Shown: one piece after another, positions 16,373 to 24,803 of the stretch
Layout: the number at the start of each line of letters is the position of its first letter
Numbering within the stretch: the first letter of the stretch is position 1
Source: Phenylobacterium sp. Root1290
GTDB lineage: Bacteria > Pseudomonadota > Alphaproteobacteria > Caulobacterales > Caulobacteraceae
NCBI RefSeq assembly: GCF_001425305.1
Contig: NZ_LMEE01000002.1
Span: 506,191-570,190, forward strand
Length of the DNA stretch: 64,000 nucleotides
Direction: 5' to 3'
Translations under genes and position numbers: made by a program
Notes under the pieces: generated by a model
Told to the model about the DNA's origin: nothing
Seen by the model: only the letters and a program-made list of their open reading frames with translations
The model's database searches: none

Positions 16373-17002
16373 ATGAGAGAAGCTGCAGCCACCGACAATC
16401 GCCCCTATCACCATGGCGATCTGCGCCGCGCGTTGATCGACGCGGCCCGGCGACTGCTGGAAACCGAAGGCCCGACGGCCCTGTCGCTGCGCGCCGTGGC
16501 CCGTGAGGCGGGGGTCAGCCCGGCCGCGCCCTACCACCACTTCAAGGACAAGGGCGAACTGCTCGACGCGGTGGCGCACGAAGGCTGGGATCTGCTCAAT
16601 GAGCTGATGACCGCCGCCCGCGCCAGCCACGCCTCGGTGCGTGACAAGCTGACCGCGCTGGGCGTCGCCTATGTCCGGTTCGCACGCGACAACCCGGCGC
16701 TCTACCGGGTCATGTACGACTGCTCCCGCGACAAGGACAGCCTGCCCGACCACGTCCACGCCCAGAACGACAGCGCCTACTGCCAGGTCCGCGACACCCT
16801 GGTCGAGGCGGGCGCCGACCCGATGGACGAACAGGAACTGGAACTGGCCACCACCGCGGCCTGGTGCGCCGCCCACGGCCTGGCCGAGATGTTCTCCTTC
16901 AAGCAGTTCGACCACCTGAAGGACGCTCTTGGCGGGGACGAAGCCTTCCTGCGCGGCGTCTTCGAGCACATGGGCATTTTCGGCGCCGCCCACCACGGCT
17001 AA
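16373..17002 (+). CDS. TetR-family regulator with WHG-type C-terminal domain
   Basis: A 209-aa repressor. The N-terminus YHHGDLRRALIDAARRLL and the helix-turn-helix ending VSPAAPYHHFKDKGEL (about 34-55) mark the TetR subgroup that carries a C-terminal WHG domain; WCAAHGLAEM is the matching C-terminal signature. The ATG at 16373 is chosen because upstream in-frame starts lie inside the palindromic operator. It is divergent from the 37-residue peptide gene and probably represses both. The inducer is unknown. The stop lies 10 bases before the GluQ-RS start, so some read-through into that gene is possible. Confidence 0.92.
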   Translation: MREAAATDNRPYHHGDLRRALIDAARRLLETEGPTALSLRAVAREAGVSPAAPYHHFKDKGELLDAVAHEGWDLLNELMTAARASHASVRDKLTALGVAYVRFARDNPALYRVMYDCSRDKDSLPDHVHAQNDSAYCQVRDTLVEAGADPMDEQELELATTAAWCAAHGLAEMFSFKQFDHLKDALGGDEAFLRGVFEHMGIFGAAHHG

Positions 17003-17012
17003 AGCTGATCGG

Positions 17013-17858
17013 GTGTTCGTCACCCGTTTCGCCCCCTCGCCGACCGGCTACCTGCACCGCGGCCATGCCTTCTCGGCCCTCACCGCCTACGAGGCCGCGC
17101 GCGCGGCCGGCGGGCGCTTCATCCTGCGCATCGAGGACATCGACGTCACCCGCAGCCGGCCGCAGTTCGAGGCCGCGATCTACGAAGACCTCGCCTGGCT
17201 TGGGATCGAGTGGGAGACCCCGGTCCGCCGCCAGTCCGAACACCTCGACGACTACCAGGCCGCCCTCGCCGCCCTGACCGCCGACCACCTGACCTATCGC
17301 TGCTTCCGCACCCGCAAGGAGTTGGCCCAGGCCGCCGCCAGCGCGCCGCACGGCCGGCCCGACAGCTTCCGCGGCGGCCCGTTGCCCGCGCACGAAGAAG
17401 CCGCGCGCCTGGCCGCCGACCAGGCCTTCGCCTGGCGCCTGTCGCTGGACGCCGCCGAACAGGCGCTGGCCGGGCGTCCCCTGACGCTCACCGAGGAGGG
17501 CGAGGGCCCGGCCGGCGAGCATGGCCTCATCGCCGTCGACCCGACCCTCTCGGGCGGCGACGTCGTCCTCGCCCGTAAGGACGTCGGGGTGGCCTATCAC
17601 CTGGCCGTCGTCGTCGACGACGCGCTGCAGGGCGTGACCCATGTCATCCGCGGCCAGGACCTCTACGAGGCCGCCCATGTCCAGCGGTTGCTGCAGACCC
17701 TGCTCGACCTGCCCGCGCCGGTCTATCGCCATCACCGCCTGCTGACCGGCCCCGACGGCAAGCGCTACGCCAAGCGCGACCAGGCCGAGACCCTGCGCGA
17801 CCTGCGAGCCCGCGGCGTGACACCCGATGAGCTGCGCGCGGAGATGGGCCTTGGCTGA
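17013..17858 (+). CDS. gluQ: Glutamyl-Q tRNA(Asp) synthetase
   Basis: A truncated GluRS paralogue that attaches glutamate to queuosine at position 34 of tRNA-Asp. 281 aa from GTG 17013. The class I motifs are HRGH (15-18, in FAPSPTGYLHRGH) and KRYAKRD (about 250-256); the anticodon-binding domain of true GluRS is absent. The zinc site looks reduced: the usual Cys-x-Cys is replaced by RCFRT, and the later Cys partners are missing. The GTG gives the standard start directly before FVTRFAPSPTG. The end overlaps the next gene, so they are coupled. Confidence 0.9.
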   Translation: MFVTRFAPSPTGYLHRGHAFSALTAYEAARAAGGRFILRIEDIDVTRSRPQFEAAIYEDLAWLGIEWETPVRRQSEHLDDYQAALAALTADHLTYRCFRTRKELAQAAASAPHGRPDSFRGGPLPAHEEAARLAADQAFAWRLSLDAAEQALAGRPLTLTEEGEGPAGEHGLIAVDPTLSGGDVVLARKDVGVAYHLAVVVDDALQGVTHVIRGQDLYEAAHVQRLLQTLLDLPAPVYRHHRLLTGPDGKRYAKRDQAETLRDLRARGVTPDELRAEMGLG

Positions 17859-18726
17859 ACCGTCCCGCGGCGCAGGCCAGGCGTTGGCGGTGCTCGTCCT
17901 CGGCGCGGCCGTCATCGGCCTGGCCCCGATCCTGGTGCGGCTGGCCGACGCCGGACCCGCGGCGGTCGGCTTCTGGCGCGTCGCCATCGCCCTGCCGCTG
18001 TTGGGGATGATGGCGCTGCGCACCGATGGCGGCGTCGGCGCCCCCAACCGGTTCGCGCTGATGGCCGGCCTCGCCTTCGCCTGCGACCTGGCCTTCTGGC
18101 ACTACAGCATCCACTTCACCTCGGTCGCCAACGCCACGGTGCTGACCAACCTGACCCCCGTCGTCGTCACCGCGGCGGCCTGGATCTTCTTGAAGCAGCG
18201 TCCAGCCAAGCTGTTCGTGGCCGCCGTCGCCCTGGCGGTCGCGGGCGCCTGGATGATGGCCGCCGGACGCGGAGCCGACGCCCCGGGCGCCAACCCGCCG
18301 CTGGGCGACGCCTTGGCCCTCACCACCGCCGTCTGGTACGCGCTCTATTTCCTGGCCATCAGCGCCGCCCGCCGCAGCGTCGGCGCGACCCGGGTGATGT
18401 TCTGGTCCAGCGCCGCCAGCGCCCCGCTGCTGCTGATCGCCGCCCTCGCCCTCGGAGAACAGATCCTCCCCGCCACCACGGCCGGCTGGGCGGCGGTGAT
18501 CGGCCTGGGGATCATGCACGTCGCCGGCCAGGGCTCCATCGCCTGGGCGCTTGGACGGCTGCCGGCGGCCACGGCCTCGGTCGTGGTGCTGATCCAGCCC
18601 GTCGTCGCCGCCCTGCTTGGCTGGCTGCTGTTCGCCGAGGCGCTCGGCCCGCTGCAGTCGCTGGGCGGGGCCATCGCGCTCTTTGGCGTCGTGCTCTCGC
18701 AAGTTGCCTCGCGGCGAGCCAGATAG
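17851..18726 (+). CDS. EamA-family drug/metabolite transporter
   Basis: A 291-aa inner-membrane protein with about ten hydrophobic helices in two repeated EamA halves. Typical segments are GFWRVAIALPLL, NATVLTNLTPVVV in the first half and ATASVVVLIQPVVAALLGWL in the second. It probably exports a small metabolite; the substrate cannot be read from the sequence. I place the start at TTG 17851, which has GGAG seven bases upstream and overlaps the gluQ end by eight bases. An ATG at 17827 in the same frame lacks a ribosome-binding site. It converges with selO. Confidence 0.88.
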   Translation: MAEPSRGAGQALAVLVLGAAVIGLAPILVRLADAGPAAVGFWRVAIALPLLGMMALRTDGGVGAPNRFALMAGLAFACDLAFWHYSIHFTSVANATVLTNLTPVVVTAAAWIFLKQRPAKLFVAAVALAVAGAWMMAAGRGADAPGANPPLGDALALTTAVWYALYFLAISAARRSVGATRVMFWSSAASAPLLLIAALALGEQILPATTAGWAAVIGLGIMHVAGQGSIAWALGRLPAATASVVVLIQPVVAALLGWLLFAEALGPLQSLGGAIALFGVVLSQVASRRAR

Positions 18727-18735
18727 GCCCGGCGC

Positions 18736-20154
18736 CTAGAGCGCCCAGGCGGTCCGCGCCGCCTCGATCGCCGCCAGCTTGGCGTGGAACGCGCTCCAGT
18801 CGTCGCGTTCGGCGATGCCGGCCCAGATGGCCTCGATCTCGTCGATCAGCAGCTCCTGCGGCTCAGCCTCGGCGAAGTACCCGTCGGCCAGCCGTTCCGG
18901 CCGCTCGGGCTCGAAGCCCTTGATATGCGCCCGGAAGTCGGCGAACGCCTCGCCGGCATAGATGTCGCCGCGCAGGCTCGCCAGCGCCCGCCCCTCGTCG
19001 CCGCAGAACCAGTCGAAGAAGAACGGCTCCCAGCGCAGACGCTCGCCGCCCTCGGCGATGGCCCGGAACGTGGCGTTGGCGAAGGCGACCTCCGCCGCCT
19101 CCTCGCCGCGCTTGAGCCCCAGCCGGTTCAGAAGCGCGCCGGCCAGTTCCTGGCGATAGGCGGGACCGAAGCTGTTCAACGCCGTGATCAGCGCCTCCTG
19201 CTCGGCGACCTGCGCCAGGCATCCGGCGAGCTGCTGCAGGTTCCAGAACACCGCCTCGGGCTGGCGGCCGAAGCTGTAGAGCCCGGCGGTGTCGAAATAG
19301 GCGGCCGTGAAGTTCGGATCGTTGTGCGGCAGGAACCGGTAGGGCCCGTAGTCGAAGCTCTCGCCGGTGATGTTCATGTTGTCGGTGTTCAGCACCCCGT
19401 GCACGAACCCGGCCGCCATCCACCGCGCCGTCAGCCGCGCAGCCCTGCTCGCCACCGCGCCCAGCAGCGCCGCGCCCTTGTCCGGCGCGTTCCCAAGCTC
19501 TGGGTAGTAGAGCTCGACCACATGTTCGACCAGCCGCGTGATGGCGGCCGCGTCCTGCAGATAGGCCTGGCGCTGGAAAGTCCCGAACCGGATGTGGCTG
19601 TGCGACAGCCGCACCAGCACCGACGAGCGTGTCGGACTGGGTTCGTCGCCGCGCACCAGTTGCTCGCCGGTCTCAATCAGCGACAACGAGCGCGACGTCG
19701 GCACGGCCAGCGCTTCCAGCATCGCCGTCGCCAGCACCTCGCGCACGCCGCCCTTCAGGGTCAGCCGCCCGTCGCCCGCCCGCGACCACGGCGTGGTCCC
19801 TGAGCCCTTGGTCCCCAGCTCCAGCAGCCGCCCGCTCCCCGCCTCTCGCATCTGCGCGAAGGTGAAGCCGCGGCCGTCGCCGAGGTCGGGGTTGTAAACC
19901 CGGAACTGGTGGCCGTGATAGCGCATCGCCAGCGGCTGCGCCGGCTGGCCCGGCAGCGGTTCGAACCGCCCGAAATGCGCCACCCACTCGTCATCGGTCA
20001 GGCCTTCGAGGCCGATGGTCGCCGCCGCCCGCTCGTTGCGGAACCGCAGGAAGGTCATCGGAAAGTCGGCCGCCGCGGACGGATCGAAGAACGCCGGACC
20101 CAGGTCCTGGACATGCGGCTCGGGGCGGTAGGCTGATGAAACGGGCATGCCCAT
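18736..20154 (-). CDS. selO: Protein adenylyltransferase SelO (YdiU family)
   Basis: Pseudokinase-fold enzyme that transfers AMP from ATP to Ser/Thr/Tyr residues of proteins; in bacteria it has been linked to redox stress. Conserved pieces are YHGHQFRVYNPDLGDGRG, GTKGSGTTPWSRAGDGRLTL (nucleotide loop) and FVHGVLNTDNMNITG with FDYGPY (catalytic and metal residues). Length is about 472 aa, near the family norm. The start is uncertain: ATG 20154 or 20148 are the most plausible, while the open frame continues to 20325, which would run into divergent nhaA. The C-terminal selenocysteine of some homologues is absent. Confidence 0.9.
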   Translation of the reverse strand: MGMPVSSAYRPEPHVQDLGPAFFDPSAAADFPMTFLRFRNERAAATIGLEGLTDDEWVAHFGRFEPLPGQPAQPLAMRYHGHQFRVYNPDLGDGRGFTFAQMREAGSGRLLELGTKGSGTTPWSRAGDGRLTLKGGVREVLATAMLEALAVPTSRSLSLIETGEQLVRGDEPSPTRSSVLVRLSHSHIRFGTFQRQAYLQDAAAITRLVEHVVELYYPELGNAPDKGAALLGAVASRAARLTARWMAAGFVHGVLNTDNMNITGESFDYGPYRFLPHNDPNFTAAYFDTAGLYSFGRQPEAVFWNLQQLAGCLAQVAEQEALITALNSFGPAYRQELAGALLNRLGLKRGEEAAEVAFANATFRAIAEGGERLRWEPFFFDWFCGDEGRALASLRGDIYAGEAFADFRAHIKGFEPERPERLADGYFAEAEPQELLIDEIEAIWAGIAERDDWSAFHAKLAAIEAARTAWAL

Positions 20155-20230
20155 CAGATGCGCGATCACATCGGCGCCAGCAACGCCCGATTGACGTATT
20201 TGAGCGGCGCCGCCCATGGTAACCGGAGCC

Positions 20231-21418
20231 ATGGCGCGCAGACTGACCCTCGACTTCCTGAAGACCGAGACCGCTTCAGGGGTGATCCTGACGACTGCCG
20301 CGCTGCTGGCCATCGCCCTCGCCAACTCACCCTGGGCCGATCACTACTTCGCCTTCATCAAGCACGAGATCACCATCCAGATCGGGGCCTTCCACGAGGT
20401 CAAGCCGGTCTACCGGTGGATCAAGGAAGGCTTGATGGCGATCTTCTTCTTCGTCGTCGGGCTGGAGATCAAACACGAGATCCTGCGCGGGGAACTGTCC
20501 AATCCCCGGCGCCTCGCCCTCCCGGTCCTCGCAGCGCTAGGCGGCATGGTCGCGCCAGCGGGGGTCTATCTGGCGCTGAACGCCGGCGCCGGCGGGTCCC
20601 CCCAGGGTTGGCCGACCCCGACCGCCACCGACATCGCCTTCGCCCTGGCCGCCCTGGCCGTGGCGGGGCCGCGACTGCCCTCGTCGCTGCGTATCTTCCT
20701 GCTGACGCTCGCCATAGCCGACGACCTCGGCGCCGTGGCCCTGATCGCCATCCTCTTCACCTCCGAGGTGAACGTCTACGCGCTGGGCGGAGCGGCCGCC
20801 TCGATCGGCCTGATGGCGCTGATGTCGAAATGGAAATCGGCCCCCTACCTGTTCTACGCGGCCTGCTTCGCCCTGGCCTGGGCATTCTGCCTGAAGAGCG
20901 GGGTCAACACCTCGCTGGCCGGGGTCGCCGCCGCCATGACCGTGCCGATTGACCCGCGCAAACCCGGCCACGAAGGACCGCTGAAGCACTTCATGGAGAG
21001 CCTGCACCCCTACGTCGCCTACCTGATCCTGCCGCTGTTCGCCTTTGCGGCCGCCGGCTTCTCGTTCCAGGGGCTGTCGCTCTCGACCCTCGCCAATCCG
21101 GCGCCGCTGGGCATCGCGCTCGGCCTCTTCGTCGGCAAGCAGATCGGCATCTTCGGCTTCTCGGCCGTGGTCATCGGGCTGAAGCTGGCGCGCCGCCCGA
21201 CCGGCGCGAAGTGGCTCGAGCTCTACGGCGTCTCGCTGCTCTGCGGGGTTGGCTTCACAATGAGCCTGTTCATCGGCGGCCTGGCCTTCGATCCCAACGA
21301 CATCCTGGCCCAGACCGAGGTCCGCATGGGCGTCATCGCCGGCTCGATCCTCTCGGCCCTGGTCGGCATGGGCGTCATCGCCTACGCCCAGCGCCAGCGC
21401 GACGAGGCGGAAGTCTAG
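20231..21418 (+). CDS. nhaA: Na+/H+ antiporter NhaA
   Basis: Inner-membrane antiporter that expels Na+ in exchange for protons, controlling pH and sodium. The 395-aa protein keeps the paired aspartates in LAIADDLGAVALIA (equivalent to Asp163/164 of E. coli), the TATDIAFALA helix and the late GVGFTMSLFIGGLAF segment. The start at 20231 (MARRLTLDFLK) matches the E. coli N-terminus; an ATG at 20216 is in frame. It is divergent from selO with about 76 bp between. I see no nhaR-type regulator nearby. Confidence 0.95.
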   Translation: MARRLTLDFLKTETASGVILTTAALLAIALANSPWADHYFAFIKHEITIQIGAFHEVKPVYRWIKEGLMAIFFFVVGLEIKHEILRGELSNPRRLALPVLAALGGMVAPAGVYLALNAGAGGSPQGWPTPTATDIAFALAALAVAGPRLPSSLRIFLLTLAIADDLGAVALIAILFTSEVNVYALGGAAASIGLMALMSKWKSAPYLFYAACFALAWAFCLKSGVNTSLAGVAAAMTVPIDPRKPGHEGPLKHFMESLHPYVAYLILPLFAFAAAGFSFQGLSLSTLANPAPLGIALGLFVGKQIGIFGFSAVVIGLKLARRPTGAKWLELYGVSLLCGVGFTMSLFIGGLAFDPNDILAQTEVRMGVIAGSILSALVGMGVIAYAQRQRDEAEV

Positions 21419-21434
21419 CGCCGCTTCGCCGCCC

Positions 21435-22094
21435 TCAAACCAGTCCGCTCGCCCAATCATCGGCCCCGCGCGCGGCGGCGATGATCTTCACGCCGCCGGC
21501 GAAGGCCGCCACGCTCTCCACCGTCTGCGCGAAGTCGGGGGCGTCCGGCTCGCCGCTCTGGCTCACCACCACCGCCTCGATCGCCAGCCCGCGCGAGCGC
21601 AGGGTCTCGATCGCCGTCAGCGTATGGCTGATCGCGCCCAGATAGGAGCCGCCGACCAGCACGCTGGGCAGGCCCAGCGCCATCATCAGGTCCAGGCCCG
21701 TGCCGTCCTCGGCCATCGGCGACATCACCCCGCCCGCGCCCTCGACCAGCGTCAGGTCCGCGGCGCTGGCCGCCAATCCCGCCCGGCAAAAGTCCGTCAG
21801 TTGCGAGAGCCGCAGATCCACGCCCTCCAGCCGCGCGGCCATCGGCGGCGACAGCGGGGCGACGAAGCGCAGCGGCGCGATGGCGTCCAGTTCGGCCAGG
21901 TTCAGCGGCCGGTCCATCGCCGCCAGCAACTGTCCAGGATCGCTGTCGGCCCAGTCGGCGGGATCGATGCCGCTGACCGCCGGCTTCAGCGCCGCAACGC
22001 TCAATCCCTTGGCCCGCGCCGCCCGCAGCATCGCGCAGGCGACATAGGTCTTGCCCACGTCCGTATGGGCGCCGGCGACGAACAAATGGCGCAT
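21435..22094 (-). CDS. bioD: Dethiobiotin synthetase
   Basis: ATP-dependent carboxylase that closes the ureido ring of dethiobiotin from 7,8-diaminopelargonate, the third step of biotin ring assembly. The 219-aa protein has the P-loop GAHTDVGKTY near the N-terminus, LKPAVSG with the conserved Lys, and VEGAGGVMSP for metal/substrate binding. The ATG overlaps the bioF stop as TGATG, so translation is coupled. Distal gene of the minus-strand bioF-bioD pair. Confidence 0.95.
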   Translation of the reverse strand: MRHLFVAGAHTDVGKTYVACAMLRAARAKGLSVAALKPAVSGIDPADWADSDPGQLLAAMDRPLNLAELDAIAPLRFVAPLSPPMAARLEGVDLRLSQLTDFCRAGLAASAADLTLVEGAGGVMSPMAEDGTGLDLMMALGLPSVLVGGSYLGAISHTLTAIETLRSRGLAIEAVVVSQSGEPDAPDFAQTVESVAAFAGGVKIIAAARGADDWASGLV

Positions 22095-23245
22095 CAGGCC
22101 TCCATCAGCGGGCGAACCGTCGCCGCCAGCCGGTCGATCTCTTCGTCGGGATGGCCCGCGGTAAACGCCACCCGCAGCCGCGCCGTGCCGGCCGGCACCG
22201 TCGGCGGCCGGATCGCCACCACGAGGAAGCCCTCCGCCTCGAGCGCCTTGGCCGCCGCCAGCGTACGGTCGGCCTCGCCCAGCACGATCGGCACGACGGC
22301 GCTCGTCGCCTCCGGCAGGTTCAGCGCCCGCGTGAAGCGCCGCGCCTTGGCCAGCACCGCGGCGACGCGCTCAGGCTCGGCCGCGATCACGTCCAGCGCC
22401 GCCAGCGCCGCCGCCGCGTTCGCTGGCGGCAGGCCGGTCGTGTAGACCACCGTGCGCGTGCGGGTCTTGATGAAGTCGATCACCGGCGCGCTGGCGCAGA
22501 CATAGGCGCCATAGCCGCCCAGCGCCTTGGAGAAGGTGCCCATCGCCAGGTCGACCTTGGCGCTTGGGAACATCGCCGCCGTGCCGCGCCCCTCGCCGAC
22601 CACGCCCAGGCCGTGGGCGTCGTCGACCAGCAGCCAGGCGTCATGCGCCTGGGCCAGGGCCGAAATCTCGTCCAGCGGCGCGACGTCGCCATCCATCGAG
22701 AACACCCCATCGGTGGCGATCAGCGCCCGCCCGGCCTCGCCGCGATGGGCCTGCAACTTAGCGGCGAGGTCGGCGACGTCGTTGTGGCGGAACGGCACGA
22801 TCCGCGCGTTGGAGAGCTGCGAGCCCGACCAGATGCAGGCGTGGGCCAGGTCGTCGATCAGGACCAGGTCGCCCTCGCCGACGAAGGTCGGGATGATCCC
22901 CGAGTTGGCCAGATAGCCCGAGCCGAACACGCAGGCCGCCTCCGCGCCCTTCAGCGCCGCCAGCCGGGCCTCCAACTCCCCGAAGATCGGGTTGTCGCCC
23001 GTCACCAGCCGCGAGGCCCCCGAACCGACGCCATGCGCATCGACCGCCGCCCGCGCAGCCGCCTTCACCGCGGGATGATGCGAGAGGTTGAGATAGTCGT
23101 TGCACGAGAAGGACAGCAGCCGCCGCCCGTTCCGCTCGACCCACAGCCCATCCAGGCGCTGGGTCGGGACCAAGGTTCGTTTCAGGCTGCGCGCTTCGAG
23201 CGCGTCGAGCTTGGACTGGGCGAAGGCGGTCAGGCTGTCGGTCAC
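22094..23245 (-). CDS. bioF: 8-amino-7-oxononanoate synthase
   Basis: PLP enzyme joining pimeloyl thioester and alanine to give KAPA. Motifs: CNDYLNLSHHP, GSGASRLVTG, DDAHGLGVVG and the PLP lysine in FSKALGGYG. The start is uncertain. I choose GTG 23245, giving 383 aa and the family N-terminus TDSLTAFAQSKLDALEA; an ATG at 23335 would run into divergent bioA. With that start the bioA/bioF gap is only 46 bp, so the two promoters must overlap, and a biotin-responsive regulator could control both. No obvious palindrome is seen there. Confidence 0.93.
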   Translation of the reverse strand: MTDSLTAFAQSKLDALEARSLKRTLVPTQRLDGLWVERNGRRLLSFSCNDYLNLSHHPAVKAAARAAVDAHGVGSGASRLVTGDNPIFGELEARLAALKGAEAACVFGSGYLANSGIIPTFVGEGDLVLIDDLAHACIWSGSQLSNARIVPFRHNDVADLAAKLQAHRGEAGRALIATDGVFSMDGDVAPLDEISALAQAHDAWLLVDDAHGLGVVGEGRGTAAMFPSAKVDLAMGTFSKALGGYGAYVCASAPVIDFIKTRTRTVVYTTGLPPANAAAALAALDVIAAEPERVAAVLAKARRFTRALNLPEATSAVVPIVLGEADRTLAAAKALEAEGFLVVAIRPPTVPAGTARLRVAFTAGHPDEEIDRLAATVRPLMEA

Positions 23246-23291
23246 GGCCCGCGGTATGCACGAGGCGGAGCTTCGGTTAAAGCCAGCGACC

Positions 23292-24557
23292 ATGACTTTC
23301 CCGACACCGGACTGGCTTTCCCAAGGCGCCCGCAACGTCTGGCGCCCCTATTGTCAGATGAAGACCGCCCCTGCGCCGCTGCCGGTCGCCCGCACCGAGG
23401 GCGCGCGGATCATCCTCGAGGACGGTCGCGAGCTGGTCGACGGCATCGCGTCTTGGTGGACCGCCTGCCACGGCTACAATCATCCGCACATTCGCGCCGC
23501 GGTCACCGCGCAGCTGGAGCGAGCGCCGCACGTCATGTTCGGCGGCCTGGCGCACGAGCCGGCCTATCGCCTGGCCCGGCGGTTGGCCGATCTGCTGCCC
23601 GGCGACCTCGACCACGTGTTCTTCGCCGAAAGCGGCTCGGTCTCGGTCGAGATCGCCATGAAGATGGCGCTGCAATACTGGATCAACCGCGGAGTGGCGG
23701 GCCGTACCCGCTTCCTCAGCTTCCAGGGCGGCTATCACGGCGACACCCTGGCCACCATGACCATCTGCGACCCGGAAGAGGGCATGCACAGCCTCTTCGC
23801 CGGGGTCATGCCGTCCCAGGTCGTCACCGCGCTGCCCGTCGACGCCGCCTCCGAGGCCGCCCTCGACGCCCTGATGGGCGAGAAGGCCGGTGAGATCGCC
23901 GCCATCATCGTCGAGCCGCGCATCCAGGGCGCCGGCGGCATGCTGTTCCACTCCGACGAGGTGCTGCGCACCTTGCGGCGGCTAGCCGACAAGCACGACC
24001 TGCTGCTGATCTTCGACGAGATATTCGTCGGCTTCGGCCGCACCGGCGACCTCTTCGCCTGCTCGGGCTCGGGCGTCACGCCCGACATCGTCACCCTGTC
24101 CAAGGCGCTGACCGGCGGCACCCTGCCGCTTTCGGCCGCCATCGCCCGCACCAAGGTCTTCGAAGCCTTCTGGTCCGACGACGGCGGCGCGGCGCTGATG
24201 CATGGCCCGACCTACATGGCCAACCCGCTGGCCTGCGCCGCCGCCAACGCCAGCCTCGACCTCTTCGAGACTGGCCAGTGGAAGGCCGACGTGGCGCGCA
24301 TCAACGCCGCCCTCGCCGAGGGGCTGGAGCCCTGCCGCGCCGCGCCAGGCGTCGTCGACGTGCGCACCTACGGCGCCATCGGCGTCGTGGAGTTCGACCA
24401 TCCGGTCGAGACCGGCCCGCTCTGCATGGCCTTCGCCGAGCACGGCTGCTGGATCCGGCCGATGGGCAAGGTCGTCTACCTGACCCCGCCCTACGTCACC
24501 ACCGACGCCGAACTCGCCCAGCTGACCGGCGCGATCCAGGCGGTGTTGCTGGGCTAA
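23292..24557 (+). CDS. bioA: Adenosylmethionine-8-amino-7-oxononanoate aminotransferase
   Basis: PLP transaminase converting KAPA to DAPA with S-adenosylmethionine as amino donor. 421 aa. Motifs: WRPYCQMKTAPAPLPV at the start, GIASWWTACHGYNHP in the substrate site, GGYHGDTLATM, the Asp in LLLIFDEIFVGFGRTG and the PLP lysine in TLSKALTGGTLPLS; HGPTYMANPLAC follows. These separate it from generic class III aminotransferases. It is divergent from bioF-bioD. Together they give three of the four ring-assembly enzymes; bioB is not in the window. Confidence 0.95.
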   Translation: MTFPTPDWLSQGARNVWRPYCQMKTAPAPLPVARTEGARIILEDGRELVDGIASWWTACHGYNHPHIRAAVTAQLERAPHVMFGGLAHEPAYRLARRLADLLPGDLDHVFFAESGSVSVEIAMKMALQYWINRGVAGRTRFLSFQGGYHGDTLATMTICDPEEGMHSLFAGVMPSQVVTALPVDAASEAALDALMGEKAGEIAAIIVEPRIQGAGGMLFHSDEVLRTLRRLADKHDLLLIFDEIFVGFGRTGDLFACSGSGVTPDIVTLSKALTGGTLPLSAAIARTKVFEAFWSDDGGAALMHGPTYMANPLACAAANASLDLFETGQWKADVARINAALAEGLEPCRAAPGVVDVRTYGAIGVVEFDHPVETGPLCMAFAEHGCWIRPMGKVVYLTPPYVTTDAELAQLTGAIQAVLLG

Positions 24558-24612
24558 GACCGCCAACACCCTCCCGCTCCTCGCCCCCTTTTGCGCCGCT
24601 TCACGCCGCCTC

Positions 24613-24648
24613 CCCTCACCCTCCCCTCTCCCCTCAAGTGGGGAGAGG
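24613..24648 (-). repeat. Dispersed GC-rich hairpin repeat, copy a
   Basis: Palindrome CCTCTCCCC-TCAAGT-GGGGAGAGG (24625-24648) preceded by CCCCTCACCC, which is the complement of the GGGTGAGGGG tail that follows the other copies. It therefore lies in the opposite orientation. It is in the gap between the convergent bioA and esterase genes and may act as a bidirectional 3'-end structure; it has no T-run. Confidence 0.75.
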
Positions 24649-24692
24649 AAAAGGGCCGGCTGTCGCTGAGGCCGGCCCATCATGAAGCCGCT

Positions 24693-24730
24693 CCCTCGCC
24701 CCCTTGGGGGGAGAGGGTTGGGGTGAGGGG
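24693..24730 (+). repeat. Dispersed GC-rich hairpin repeat, copy b
   Basis: Stem CCCTCGCCCCC / GGGGGGAGAGGG (imperfect) followed by TTGGGGTGAGGGG. Same family as the copies at 24613, 51010 and 58861. It lies between convergent genes. Confidence 0.7.
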
Positions 24731-24803
24731 GGACACGGCCCATCCGCAGCAAAGCGCCGCTTCACGCCGCCTCCCCTCAAGCGGGAAGGGAATAAAGGCC
24801 CAG

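Larger units (their letters stand above)
24593..24779. repeat. Direct repeat of 26 bp flanking two hairpin repeats
   Basis: An identical 26-base segment occurs at 24593-24618 and 24754-24779, both as GCGCCGCTTCACGCCGCCTC followed by CCCTCA. Between them lie two GC-rich hairpin repeats. The arrangement, in the convergent gap between bioA and an esterase gene, suggests local duplication within a repeat-rich intergenic segment. No gene is seen in 24558-24803. Confidence 0.8.
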
